From positions 33,910,089 through 33,974,088 of the forward strand of contig NC_065922.1 in NCBI RefSeq assembly GCF_024586455.1: a stretch of 64,000 nt of DNA, written 5' to 3'. Positions within the stretch are counted from its first letter, which is position 1; every line of letters begins with the position of its first letter. Under the pieces are notes generated by a model, which worked only from the letters and a program-made list of their open reading frames with translations, was not told the DNA's origin and ran no database searches. Below, piece after piece: positions 49,938-58,700 of this stretch. The DNA comes from Bactrocera neohumeralis (Eukaryota > Arthropoda > Insecta > Diptera > Tephritidae). The position numbers were made by a program, and so were the translations under genes.

Positions 49938-50610
49938 GTGACAAGAATACGAATCCACAAGGAGGTTGCAAATTAGTGTTGCTCGTTTTTCTGAATAAGT
50001 AGTTAAAGTGTATATGTAATTAGATTTGATAAATGAAAGTTTAGTAGTTAAAAGTAGTTTTGCGTAGTAGTTGTGTATTTCAATGCAAAAAAACTAGTTG
50101 GTGCGAAGCAGTTGGCTATTTGGTTGGCTAGCTGACAAATTGACGAGTATTTGCCGACGGTAGCCATTTTTGTTTCTGCCCTGCTTTGACATTTTTACTA
50201 TTTTTTTACCTTCGTTTACTCGCACGTTCGTTCGTTGATTAAGAATTTATTCGTTGGTTATAAATTCGTTCATTCGTTTGTTGTTCGTTAAATCGTTAGT
50301 TTGTGATTTTTCGTACGACTCGTTATTGCGTGAACGTCGGAATATGAATATATATTCATATATGTATATATTTCCTTATATTATATCTGAGCCTAAAGTG
50401 TTGTTGTATTCCACACTCCACCAGCTGCTGTTTTATCGGTCGGTCAGTGATAATCGATAATTATAATGTTGATATCGATATTCATAGGTTTCGTCTTTGG
50501 GATATTAACTTACGCCTTAAGATAAACATTTATTTATTTGAAAAGCAAACACTGAAAACAAATAACTAGAGTTGTAAAAACCAACTTAACTGTGACATTT
50601 ATTATTAAAG
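49938..50610. other. Gene-free stretch
   Basis: The T/G-rich part (50150-50330) has TTCGTTCGTT runs. A 68-codon frame at 50254-50460 is probably chance. No feature supportable. Confidence 0.45.
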
Positions 50611-50684
50611 ATGCAATTATATATACCGGAATTCTATGATGGTGTCACCAATAATGGGTATGGCTTCAGCATTGTATGCAAATT
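50611..50684 (+). other. Candidate Tlk first coding exon (50.7 kb)
   Basis: From the paired ATGs at 50636/50639 the frame reads M-M-V-S-P-I-M-G-M-A-S-A-L-Y-A-N plus one base, then the strong donor GTGAGT at 50685 (phase 1). This is ordinary-looking coding sequence in an otherwise AT-rich area, only 192 bp from the common exon. Spliced directly to 50877 it would be out of frame; through the 5-nt candidate microexon (50802-50806) it becomes in frame (Tyr-Arg at the joint). The exon start is unknown; 50611 marks an ATG in another frame. Confidence 0.4.
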
Positions 50685-50801
50685 GTGAGTGTTTAGTAAA
50701 TACTCTGGAAATATAGTGTATATGTTTTTAATATATATAGCATTAAATACCTAGTTGTAGTGTAAAGTTTATAAAATTCATATATACATATATATTTTTA
50801 G

Positions 50802-50806
50802 ATCGC
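50802..50806 (+). CDS. Tlk: Candidate 5-nt microexon of Tlk
   Basis: ATCGC is flanked by an acceptor (ATATATTTTTAG, ending 50801) and a donor (GTAAGA, from 50807). The flanking introns would be 117 and 70 nt, a normal short size in flies, and the second holds a TTAAT branch-like site. Five extra bases convert phase-1 leaders into frame with ATG 50877. Short exons are easily predicted by chance, so this needs transcript evidence. Confidence 0.35.
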
Positions 50807-50876
50807 GTAAGATGTCGCAATTCTTTGGTTAAATATAAAATATATTAATTCGTATTTTCGATTTTGTACATTGCAG

Positions 50877-53435
50877 ATGTCCGCCGGCGCTCAATTGCAG
50901 ATGGCACCACAGACAACTTCGTCGATAAGCCATCATCACCAGACACAACAGCAGCACCATTTTACTGCAGCCCATCATAATCCGCAACAACAGCAGCAGC
51001 AGCAACAACAAATTATAGCTCAACAGCAGCAAATTACGCCAACACAACAGCAATTACAACAGTTACAACAGCAACATATAACGCATCATACGGCACAGCA
51101 GCAACAGCAAACACAATCGCAACAACAAGCGCAACCGTTGCATTCGTTGCCTAATCATCATCATCTTCATCAACAACAGTCACAAATTCCTCAACAACAT
51201 CCACCACACAACCAACAGTTGCCTCATCAGCAACAGTTGTTGCCTCAGACACATAGTACACTTGCGCCTCCGCTACAGCAGCAGCCAGCTGCGCTGCAAC
51301 ATACGCATAGCGGCGGTCATAGTAGTAATCCGGATTCTAATATGAGCACAGGTTCATCACATAGTGAAAAAGATGTTGCCGATATGTTAGGTTCTGCAGG
51401 CATTCCCAATCAAATAGGTATATTGTCCAATAACGGAGCCCCAGGGGCTATGATGAGTAGCAGTGGTATAGGCCAAGACGTAGCTGGTATGATGGGAGGT
51501 GGCGCAGGCGTTAGCAGCAATCAACAGCAACAGCAGCAACAAGTGCAGCACAATAATATGGTTGGTCGTCTAGAAAAACCGTCACGTACACCAACAGAGC
51601 GAAAACGTAAAAGGAAATTTCCTCATACCGAAGATAGTGGTGGCGGTGGCGCTGGTAGTGGTACTGGCAGTGGAGGAAATGGAGGTAATAATGCTGGAAA
51701 TGCAACAATTGTTGGCGCCCACAAGGCATCAAAATCTTCTAATATGATCGGAACTGGACAGACACTAAGCAAAACAAATTTATCATTGAATATAGGTACA
51801 TCGGCAGATCGCTGCAACTTGGCTGGCGGAAAGAATGCAAGACTATTGCAACATGGCATGGATAGCAAGAAAATTAATGAATACTTCAATAAGCACAGTG
51901 TACCGAGTAGTGGTGCCACAAATAGTCCTATGCGTCAACACACGGGCGGTTCGAAGAGTCCATCGGCAGGTGGTGGTCAACAGCAACAAACGCCGCAACA
52001 GCAAGTACAGAACACTGGCAATGCTGGCGGTGGCACTAGTACAGGCGCATATGGCATGTATCCCCCTAGTCCTCAACAGCTGAATCCAGGCGGTGTACAA
52101 ACACCCACATCCCAAGCACCACCCGAATTCCATTACCATAGTTCTGTGGCGGTGAATAACGCTGCAAAACAACAGCGTGTGGCACAACCGCAAACTTCCA
52201 ATGCAATGGTTCCTCCTCAGTCAGCAATAGTCGGTGTGTTGGCCAACAACATGGGAGGCTTAGGTGCTGGTGTTGTCGGTGGACCACCCCCTCCTCCTAT
52301 GGGTCCGGCGCCGCAGCAACATATTCCCGCAACATCGGTAGTCACGTCGGCGCAACAAACGCTAACAAGTGGCGTAACCTCGCAGCAGCTAGCCGCTGTG
52401 CAGCTAAATTCACTGCAGCATGCCGGCATTATGCCGGGCGCAATGGGTGGCATGCAACCGCCTTTGCAACCGGTACCGGCTAGCACCATAACAAAGGGCA
52501 CGCAAACAGAACTCTCCTTTTTGGAGATCAAAGAGCGTGACTCGGAGATCGAATCGAGCAAGTCGAAGCTCGACGAGATGACAAGACTGTCCGATGAGCA
52601 GAAATGCCAGATAATTGCTCATCAGAAGCTGATCGACCAGCACAAGTCGCAAATAGCCAAGTGCATTGACGTGGTAAAGAAATTGCTTAAAGAGAAGAGC
52701 AGCATCGAAAAGAAGGAAGCGAGACAAAAGTGCATGCAAAATCGACTGCGTCTTGGTCAATTTGTGACGCAGCGCGTTGGTGCCACATTCCAGGAAAATT
52801 GGACAGATGGCTATGCTTTTCATGAGCTTACCCGACGGCAGGAGGAGATATCAGCCGAGCGCGAAGAAATCGACCGTCAAAAGAAGCAGCTGATGAAAAA
52901 GCGGCCTGCGGAATCGGGACGAAAACGCAACGCCAATAGTAACAATAGCCAGCAACAGAATTCGAACTCCAACGATTCGACTAACATTGCTGGTTGTGAT
53001 CGTTTGACAGGCGGTGGTGACAGTGGTATCGGCTCGACTGCTGGAGGTGGTGGTGCTGGTGGCGGCAGTGGTCGCGGTCTCTCACGTTCCAATTCCACAC
53101 AGGCCGGCCAAACGCAATTGCTGCACAATGGTGGCGGCAGCGGTGTGGGCGGTAGCAGTGGTGTCGGCGATCGTCTCTCCGATAGGGGTGGCGGCGGCAG
53201 CAGTGGTACCGGCCGTGGTGACAACAGCGGTGGCGGCGATGCAACGTTCCTTAAACCCGATCCCGTCTCAGGGGCATACACAGCGCAAGAATACTACGAG
53301 TACGATGAGATATTGAAGCTGCGGCAAAATGCGCTCAAGAAAGAAGATGCCGATTTACAGCTTGAGATGGAGAAGTTAGAGCGTGAGCGTAATCTACATA
53401 TACGCGAATTGAAGCGGATATTGAATGAAGATCAG
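50877..53435 (+). CDS. Tlk: Tousled-like kinase, common exon: N-terminus and coiled coils
   Basis: TLKs are nuclear Ser/Thr kinases that phosphorylate the histone chaperone Asf1 during S phase and support chromatin assembly. This exon encodes residues 1-853 (numbered from ATG 50877, which follows acceptor TTGCAG). It shows a Gln/His-rich start (residues ~15-130), a basic cluster ERKRKRKFPH (~240-250, nuclear-localisation-like), KKINEYF (331-337, matching KISDYF of vertebrate TLKs), Gly/Ser-rich linkers, and the TLK coiled-coil region (~540-680: KGTQTELSFLEIKERDSEIE, QNRLRLGQFVTQRVGATFQE, NWTDGYAFHELTRRQEE). A second coiled coil (~800-850) ends LHIRELKRILNEDQ. In the family the coiled coils mediate oligomerisation and activation. 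It ends in phase 0 at donor GTAAGC. Poly-Q is longer than in vertebrate TLKs. No upstream in-exon stop decides the start. Confidence 0.95.
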
Positions 53436-53776
53436 GTAAGCGAGAAATTCTATATTATCTTATATCATGATCACACAGAAGGAAAAGTCGGAGGCGTGAG
53501 CGTGACGAGCTAAGCCATGTATTCAGCCATGTCCGGCTACCGGTCTGTCTGTCCGAGTATAAGCGAATTAGTCCCTTAGATTTGGTAGATTCTCCGAACA
53601 AATTGTCCAGATCAGATCACTATAACTTGTATCTGTCATATAAACTGATCGATCACAAACAAATTACTTTTATTTGTGAAGATGCTTCAACAAAGTTAAC
53701 GTTTTCTTTCTGTTTTTTTTGTTTTATAAATTTTTGGCAAATATGCTCATTTAAAATTTCACATTTTTTGTTTCAG
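53436..53776 (+). other. Tlk intron carrying a repeat fragment
   Basis: GT (GTAAGC) to AG (TTTGTTTCAG), 341 nt. The frame would stay open for 25 more codons and stop at 53511-53513 if the intron were retained, giving a kinase-less protein. Most of its 5' half after that stop is copy 11 of the dispersed repeat. Confidence 0.85.
53512..53665 (+). repeat. Hairpin-ended dispersed repeat, copy 11 (fragment in Tlk intron)
   Basis: Contains GCCATGTCCGGCTACCGGTC, TGTCTGTCCG, GAACAAATTGTCCAGATCAG, ATCACTATAACTTGTATCTG and AACTGATCGATCACAAA. Both ends are lost. It is inserted in the sense orientation of Tlk. Confidence 0.75.
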
Positions 53777-53955
53777 TCGCGCTTCAACAACCATCCAGTG
53801 CTAAATAATCGGTATTTGCTGCTTATGCTCCTCGGCAAAGGCGGTTTCTCCGAAGTGCACAAAGCATTTGATTTGAAAGAGCAACGATATGTAGCGTGTA
53901 AAGTGCATCAACTAAACAAAGATTGGAAGGAAGATAAAAAGGCCAACTACATCAA
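53777..53955 (+). CDS. Tlk: Tlk exon: kinase N-lobe, ATP-binding loop and Lys
   Basis: Encodes residues 854-912 and two bases of 913 (SRFNNHPVLNNRYLLLMLL, then GKGGFSEVHKAFDLKEQRYV and ACKVHQLNKDW). The glycine loop is G-K-G-G-F-S-E-V (873-880) and the ATP-anchoring Lys is K895 in A-C-K. Acceptor TTTCAG at 53776, donor GTAAGT at 53956 in phase 2. The match to vertebrate TLK kinase domains is close throughout. Confidence 0.97.
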
Positions 53956-54019
53956 GTAAGTGTGAATACAAAAATAAAAATAATCACCTATTTATTAAAT
54001 ATGTTTTGTTGTATTTTAG

Positions 54020-54212
54020 ACACGCCTTGCGAGAATATAATATACACAAGGCTTTGGACCATCCACGTGTGGTCAAGCTGTACGATGTGTTCGAGATAGA
54101 CGCCAATTCGTTTTGCACAGTGCTCGAATATTGTGATGGTCATGATTTAGATTTCTATCTAAAACAACATAAAACTATACCCGAACGTGAGGCGCGTTCG
54201 ATTATTATGCAG
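54020..54212 (+). CDS. Tlk: Tlk exon: helix C and hinge
   Basis: Residues 913-977. HALREYNIHKALDHPRVVKL includes the helix-C glutamate (E918 by position). FCTVLEYCDGHDLDFYLKQH is the hinge and helix D, nearly identical to other TLKs. Acceptor TATTTTAG at 54019, donor GTATGT at 54213, phase 0. The preceding intron is 64 nt. Confidence 0.97.
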
Positions 54213-54277
54213 GTATGTTTATGCGAAGATTACCTTTACAAGTTTCCTCTGCTAATTTGAAGATTTTAATATTTTAG

Positions 54278-54483
54278 GTTGTTTCGGCTTTGAAATATTT
54301 GAATGAGATTAAACCACCAGTTATACATTATGACCTGAAACCAGGCAACATTCTATTAACTGAGGGCAATGTGTGTGGTGAGATTAAGATCACCGATTTT
54401 GGTTTGTCTAAAGTGATGGATGATGAAAATTACAATCCAGACCATGGCATGGATTTGACATCCCAAGGCGCGGGAACCTATTG
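54278..54483 (+). CDS. Tlk: Tlk exon: catalytic loop and DFG
   Basis: Residues 978-1045 plus two bases. The catalytic loop is HYDLKPGN with catalytic Asp D996; HYD in place of the usual HRD is characteristic of TLKs. The metal-binding motif is DFG with D1017. The activation segment continues to MDLTSQGAGTYW. Acceptor ATTTTAG at 54277, donor GTGAGT at 54484, phase 2. The preceding intron is 65 nt. Confidence 0.97.
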
Positions 54484-55216
54484 GTGAGTATGTGTGGGGC
54501 AACAGACACACACACACAGATTAGTTTGTGAAGTGATTCGACATAGTTGTAGACAATTTCGGCAGGGAGAAGTAAACTAAATTTTCGCTTAACAACTGTG
54601 CACACTTTTCTTAAATATTGATGCTTTAAGGTGATATGTTCTATTATATATATAAATTATAAATAAGTAATTGAACGTAAATTTGAATGAAAAATTAAAT
54701 GATATTAAGGGGTTAGGTGTAGTCAGAGACAAAAAAATTACAATTTTCAATAATTTTGTTTTTGCCAGTAAACAATACATAGCAAGGTGTCAATTTGGCT
54801 TGACAGATAATAATAATTTTAAAAGTAACAGCTGTTTGAGTTTAGTCAGGTACAACCGTTGGATATTCACAAGAAAATCTAATAAATAAAAAAATGAAAT
54901 TAAAAATAATCGGAATAAAAAATACAAATTAAAGGAAAATGGAAAATTGAAAAAAAAATTTAAATTAAAAAAAATAGTTAATAAAGAAGATCGAAAAAAT
55001 CCCTTTTTAATTAAGCACTTGTTTTTAATTTTTAAAAAGTTTTTAAATTTCATTGAAATCTTCCGAGCAGTTTTCGAGCGATTAATTCTTAGATATTAAA
55101 ATTTAAGAAAATTAAAAAAATAACATATTTTCGAAATTCTGACTACCTCTAACTCCTTAAATTAAAAAAAGTAGTAACTCAATACTAATTGTTCAAAAAT
55201 GTTGCCTTCTATACAG
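54484..55216 (+). other. Tlk intron containing a TTAA miniature element
   Basis: GT (GTGAGT) to AG (TCTATACAG), 733 nt, the longest intron within the kinase domain. A 456-bp inverted-repeat element (54705-55160) accounts for most of the extra length. Confidence 0.9.
54705..55160. mobile_element. TTAA-ended miniature element (piggyBac-like MITE)
   Basis: The termini are a 22-bp imperfect inverted repeat: left from 54705 (TTAAGGGGTTAGGTGTAG then TCAG) and right ending 55160 (CTGACTACC then TCTAACTCCTTAA), 19 of 22 matching. Both outer edges are TTAA, the target of piggyBac-type transposases. The interior is A/T-rich and non-coding. It sits in a Tlk intron 221 bp after the donor and 56 bp before the next acceptor. 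Confidence 0.8.
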
Positions 55217-55436
55217 GTATTTACCGCCCGAATGTTTTGTTGTTGGTAAGAATCCCCCGAAAATCTCATCGAAAGTTGATGTTTGGAGTGTTGGTGTTAT
55301 TTTCTACCAATGCCTCTATGGCAAAAAGCCTTTTGGACACAATCAGTCGCAGGCCACCATCCTTGAGGAGAACACAATTCTCAAAGCCACAGAGGTACAA
55401 TTCTCTAATAAACCAACTGTCTCCAATGAAGCAAAG
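55217..55436 (+). CDS. Tlk: Tlk exon: kinase C-lobe
   Basis: Residues 1046-1119: WYLPPECFVVGKNPPKISSK, then VDVWSVGVIFYQCLYGKKPF, GHNQSQATILEENTILKATE and VQFSNKPTVSNEAK. The P-P-E of the APE position (1049-1051) and the VDVWSVGVIF helix-F motif are present. Acceptor at 55216, donor GTAAGT at 55437, phase 0. Confidence 0.97.
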
Positions 55437-55517
55437 GTAAGTTGGCGTTAACAAGCGCATACTGCATTATTATATTTTTAGAATTGTGATTTATTGTTGT
55501 TTGTTTTCTTTCGAAAG

Positions 55518-55643
55518 AGTTTCATACGCGGTTGTTTGGCCTATCGCAAAGAGGATCGCATGGATGTGTTTGCATTGGCGCGACATGAATATATACAGCC
55601 GCCAATTCCCAAGCATGGGCGCGGTCAATCGCAGTTAACGCAA

Positions 55644-55681
<38 letters not shown>

Positions 55682-55787
55682 ACAACAGCAGCAGCAGCAG
55701 TCGACCACTTCACAAGCGAATTCTGCTGGGCAAACATCCTTTTCGGCGGGTATGTTCGGTAATTTGAATCAGTCGAGCTCATCCTAG
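55518..55787 (+). CDS. Tlk: Tlk last exon: end of kinase domain and poly-Q tail
   Basis: Residues 1120-1208: SFIRGCLAYRKEDRMDVFAL then ARHEYIQPP closes the kinase fold. After that comes RGQSQLT, an uninterrupted CAG/CAA run encoding about 21 Gln (about 55640-55700), and an STTSQANSAGQTSFSAGMF tail, stop TAG at 55785-55787. The acceptor is CTTTCGAAAG at 55517. Using the next AG two bases on would shift the frame, so the start at AGT is required. The poly-Q run is a likely site of length variation. Confidence 0.95.
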
Positions 55788-58700
55788 CTGCAGACCAAAC
55801 GCAACTCAAATTCCTAATTGCTGATGCTGATCGCGAGTAATAATAATAATAACAAAAACAATAATAATAATAACAGCAGCAACAACAACAATAGCAGTAG
55901 TAACCACAACAACAGCAACATTTATTGTAGCAGCAAAAGTCGTAAATATCATTTTAATTGCAACAACAGCAGTAATAAGAACAATACCAACAACAACAAC
56001 AACTACAATAACAACCAAAATAATCACCATCACAACACTACATACAACAATAGCAATTGCAATCAAAGTAATAATAGCATTAAAATGTTAACGTCTGGCG
56101 AGCCGATCGCGTCCATGGAGCCAACAGTCTTGGAGAATACGCAAATTTGCGTCTACACGCATAGAAAAAACGCAGTAAATAACACATCAGCAACAATTGG
56201 TCCAGAGCATTATAACAATAGCATCACCACCACCAACAACATCGCCACACAGCCGCAGCGTCATATCAAGCGACGACGACAATGTGTCGCAGCTGGCAGA
56301 GAACGAACTATGGCACAGCATAGCAGCGGTCGCTGTAACAGCAGCATTAGCGCAATTAATCGTCAACTGAAAGCAACAACGTCGCCCAACAGACATCATC
56401 ATCAGCATCAACACTGCCGCAAACAAGACTTGTAAAAAACAACAAGCAAACAATAAAAACCAAGAAAAAATCATGATGCTCGATGGCGGCAAGAGTTGTG
56501 CGCGATAAGTGTTGCTGGCTGTAAGTGATTATTAGTAAATACATATATATTCAAATGCTTGACTCGGTGACTTTCGTAAAAGCATAAGTATCAAAATTAT
56601 TATAAAAAAAAAAAACCAAGAAAATGTGATAATATACTTGAATTTTGTCAAATGCAAATGATAGTGCAGCAAATGTTAGATCAGCAGTGCGGCACGCTTG
56701 ACATACGCTTGTGTTTGCGACGCTAAAAACGGTAAATGGATAGTTGAGAGTCTCAAATTGCTGAATGCATGAACATTTTTAATACATATATAATTTTTTC
56801 ACTTCAAACTGTGCGCTTACTGCATTTAGCGTTGCTAAATTTGTTTATTGTGTAAGAAAATTTCAAAAAATATGCACGTTTGCAGCAGTCGGCGTATGAA
56901 AAATATATGTGACGTTGGCTTCAAGATGGTTAGAGTAAAAAAAAACACGATCGATAAAAAGTTTTTACTAAAAACATTCGTCAAATAGTCGTTTGAATGC
57001 TATCGGGAAAAATGCATGTTTACTTGCGTTAAATTTTCATTTTGTTGTGCTATTTTATATATAGAAATCGTTATATAAAAGCCTTGAAATGCCTTTGAAA
57101 TGCCAAACGGTTTGCATTTTTGTTTTAAAATAGCTTATTAAGTTTCCTTTTTTTCTTACAAATAAGTTGCAAAACATTGTACAGTAATATTAACTAAATG
57201 ATTAAACAGTTGAGCTTTCGCGCGGTGTTGCGGTGGTGTGTTGTACACGCGAATCGGTATTAATTTGTATGTAACAATAGGCGTTGGTTTTTTCCACGAA
57301 TTTCATTATTTCATTACAAATTTTGACAATTTTCGAATATCGAAAAGTTAGAAAATGATTTCATTTTGTTCTTAGTTATGTTACATAAACGCGATTACGA
57401 CACACTACGTCGCTGTGAGCACGCAATAGATGCCACACTAAATAATGTGCACTAAAATTCGATAATAAATTTAAAAAAAGTGCACGAAGCAAGCGAAGCG
57501 TTGGAATCAAATCATAGAAATTCAAGTATAACAAACGTATAGCAGAAGATATCAGTAGCATTTGCGGTAATGCCTAGGTTAAGCTATGGAATGCATGAGT
57601 TCCAAAAAAAAAAAATTGTATATTGTTGAGAAACGGTGCGAATACGTTCAGAGAGAAATGATGAAGAAAACAGAATTCAAAATTAAAATAGACACAAAAA
57701 CAAAAACATAAGCATAAAATACAAAAACAATAAAACGCGTCAGCAGCAGCAAGAAAATAATATTAACAACAAGAACATTTAGGAAAACCAACACGTAATC
57801 GCGCACGCAAACTTAGGATTATTTCTAATTAGCATTAACTCACACATACTACATTATACATATATATATATATATATATAAATATGAATATAAATATATA
57901 GAAATCTACATAAGCATAAGATGATTGTAATGATATATATATATATATATATATAGACATATAGGAAAGAAAGTGAGAAAGCGGCGAAAAAAAAACAAAA
58001 AGAAAAAAACATAAAAGTATAAAGCGATAACTGCAAATATCGCATAAGTGAGAACAGAAATGCAACTAATTATAAGTTAAAATGTAGAATTTGTGAAAGC
58101 GTTGCGAAGCGCAAGAAAAACGAATGCTCTAGATATGATAAATATGATGGCTAATATAGCCAGTGCGGGGGTGTGGTTGGGTATGCGCGGTGCTCAGCGG
58201 GTGAGCTGAGCCAGCCGCAAGCCACATTTTATTATTATTATTATTATATTATATTATTATTATTATTAATTAATTATTAACAATTAACTATTGATGAATA
58301 GAGAACAGCATAAAATACACAAAAATAATAAAAATGTTTATGCTATGGAAGAAACACATAATTAATGAAAGGAATGCGTAAGTGAAAAAATGAAAAATAC
58401 ATCTATAATAATAAAGCAAAATATTGATAAAAACGATGCAAATTTTGAAAACAAAAATCAAAAACAAAACCTAAACCTAAACTATTATTTAAAGTAAAAC
58501 AAACAACAAGAATATTTATAGTTTTAGTTATTATTATTAATATTATTACCACTAAAAATAGTTTATTACAATAAACAAGTGAATAAAACAATGCAAAACA
58601 ACCACAAAACAAACAGGACGTTAAAAAATATATAAGTATGCAAGTATGTATGTAATAAAGAAGCGTATAGCAGAAGAAACAAAAAACAAAAATAAAAATA
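55788..58700 (+). other. Tlk 3' untranslated region (extent uncertain)
   Basis: A-rich, transcript-like sequence follows the stop. AATAAA signals occur at 56452, 57729 and 58654; the last two sit in A-rich DNA and are weak evidence. It contains CAA/AAC repeats (55840-56060), TA runs (57860-57955) and a TTA/ATT repeat (58229-58270). One cleavage site cannot be chosen by eye. Confidence 0.5.
55824..56435 (+). other. Same-frame open frame in the Tlk 3' region
   Basis: This frame opens at ATG 55824 and runs 203 codons to TAA 56433-56435. It is in the same frame as Tlk, separated by the Tlk stop (TAG 55785) and a second stop (TAA 55815). The first ~75 residues are poly-Asn from AAC/AAT repeats. 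The second half is non-repetitive (LTSGEPIASMEPTVLENTQI, RHIKRRRQCVAAGRERTM). It is most likely untranslated low-complexity sequence that happens to stay open. An alternative C-terminus reached by splicing cannot be excluded. Confidence 0.3.

Noticed and set aside
50871..50876. Extension of the Tlk frame two codons upstream (TTG CAG)
   Set aside because: These bases are the splice acceptor TTGCAG and TTG is not a likely start; ATG 50877 is the first codon of the exon.
52877..53281. Minus-strand frames opposite the Tlk exon, including a 134-codon one
   Set aside because: Products of Gly/Ser repeats of Tlk read in reverse (Pro/His-rich); Tlk itself is secure here.
53436..53513. Open frame continuing from the Tlk exon into the following intron as normal coding
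   Set aside because: The donor GTAAGC at 53436 and the in-phase match to TLK on resuming at 53777 show this is intron.
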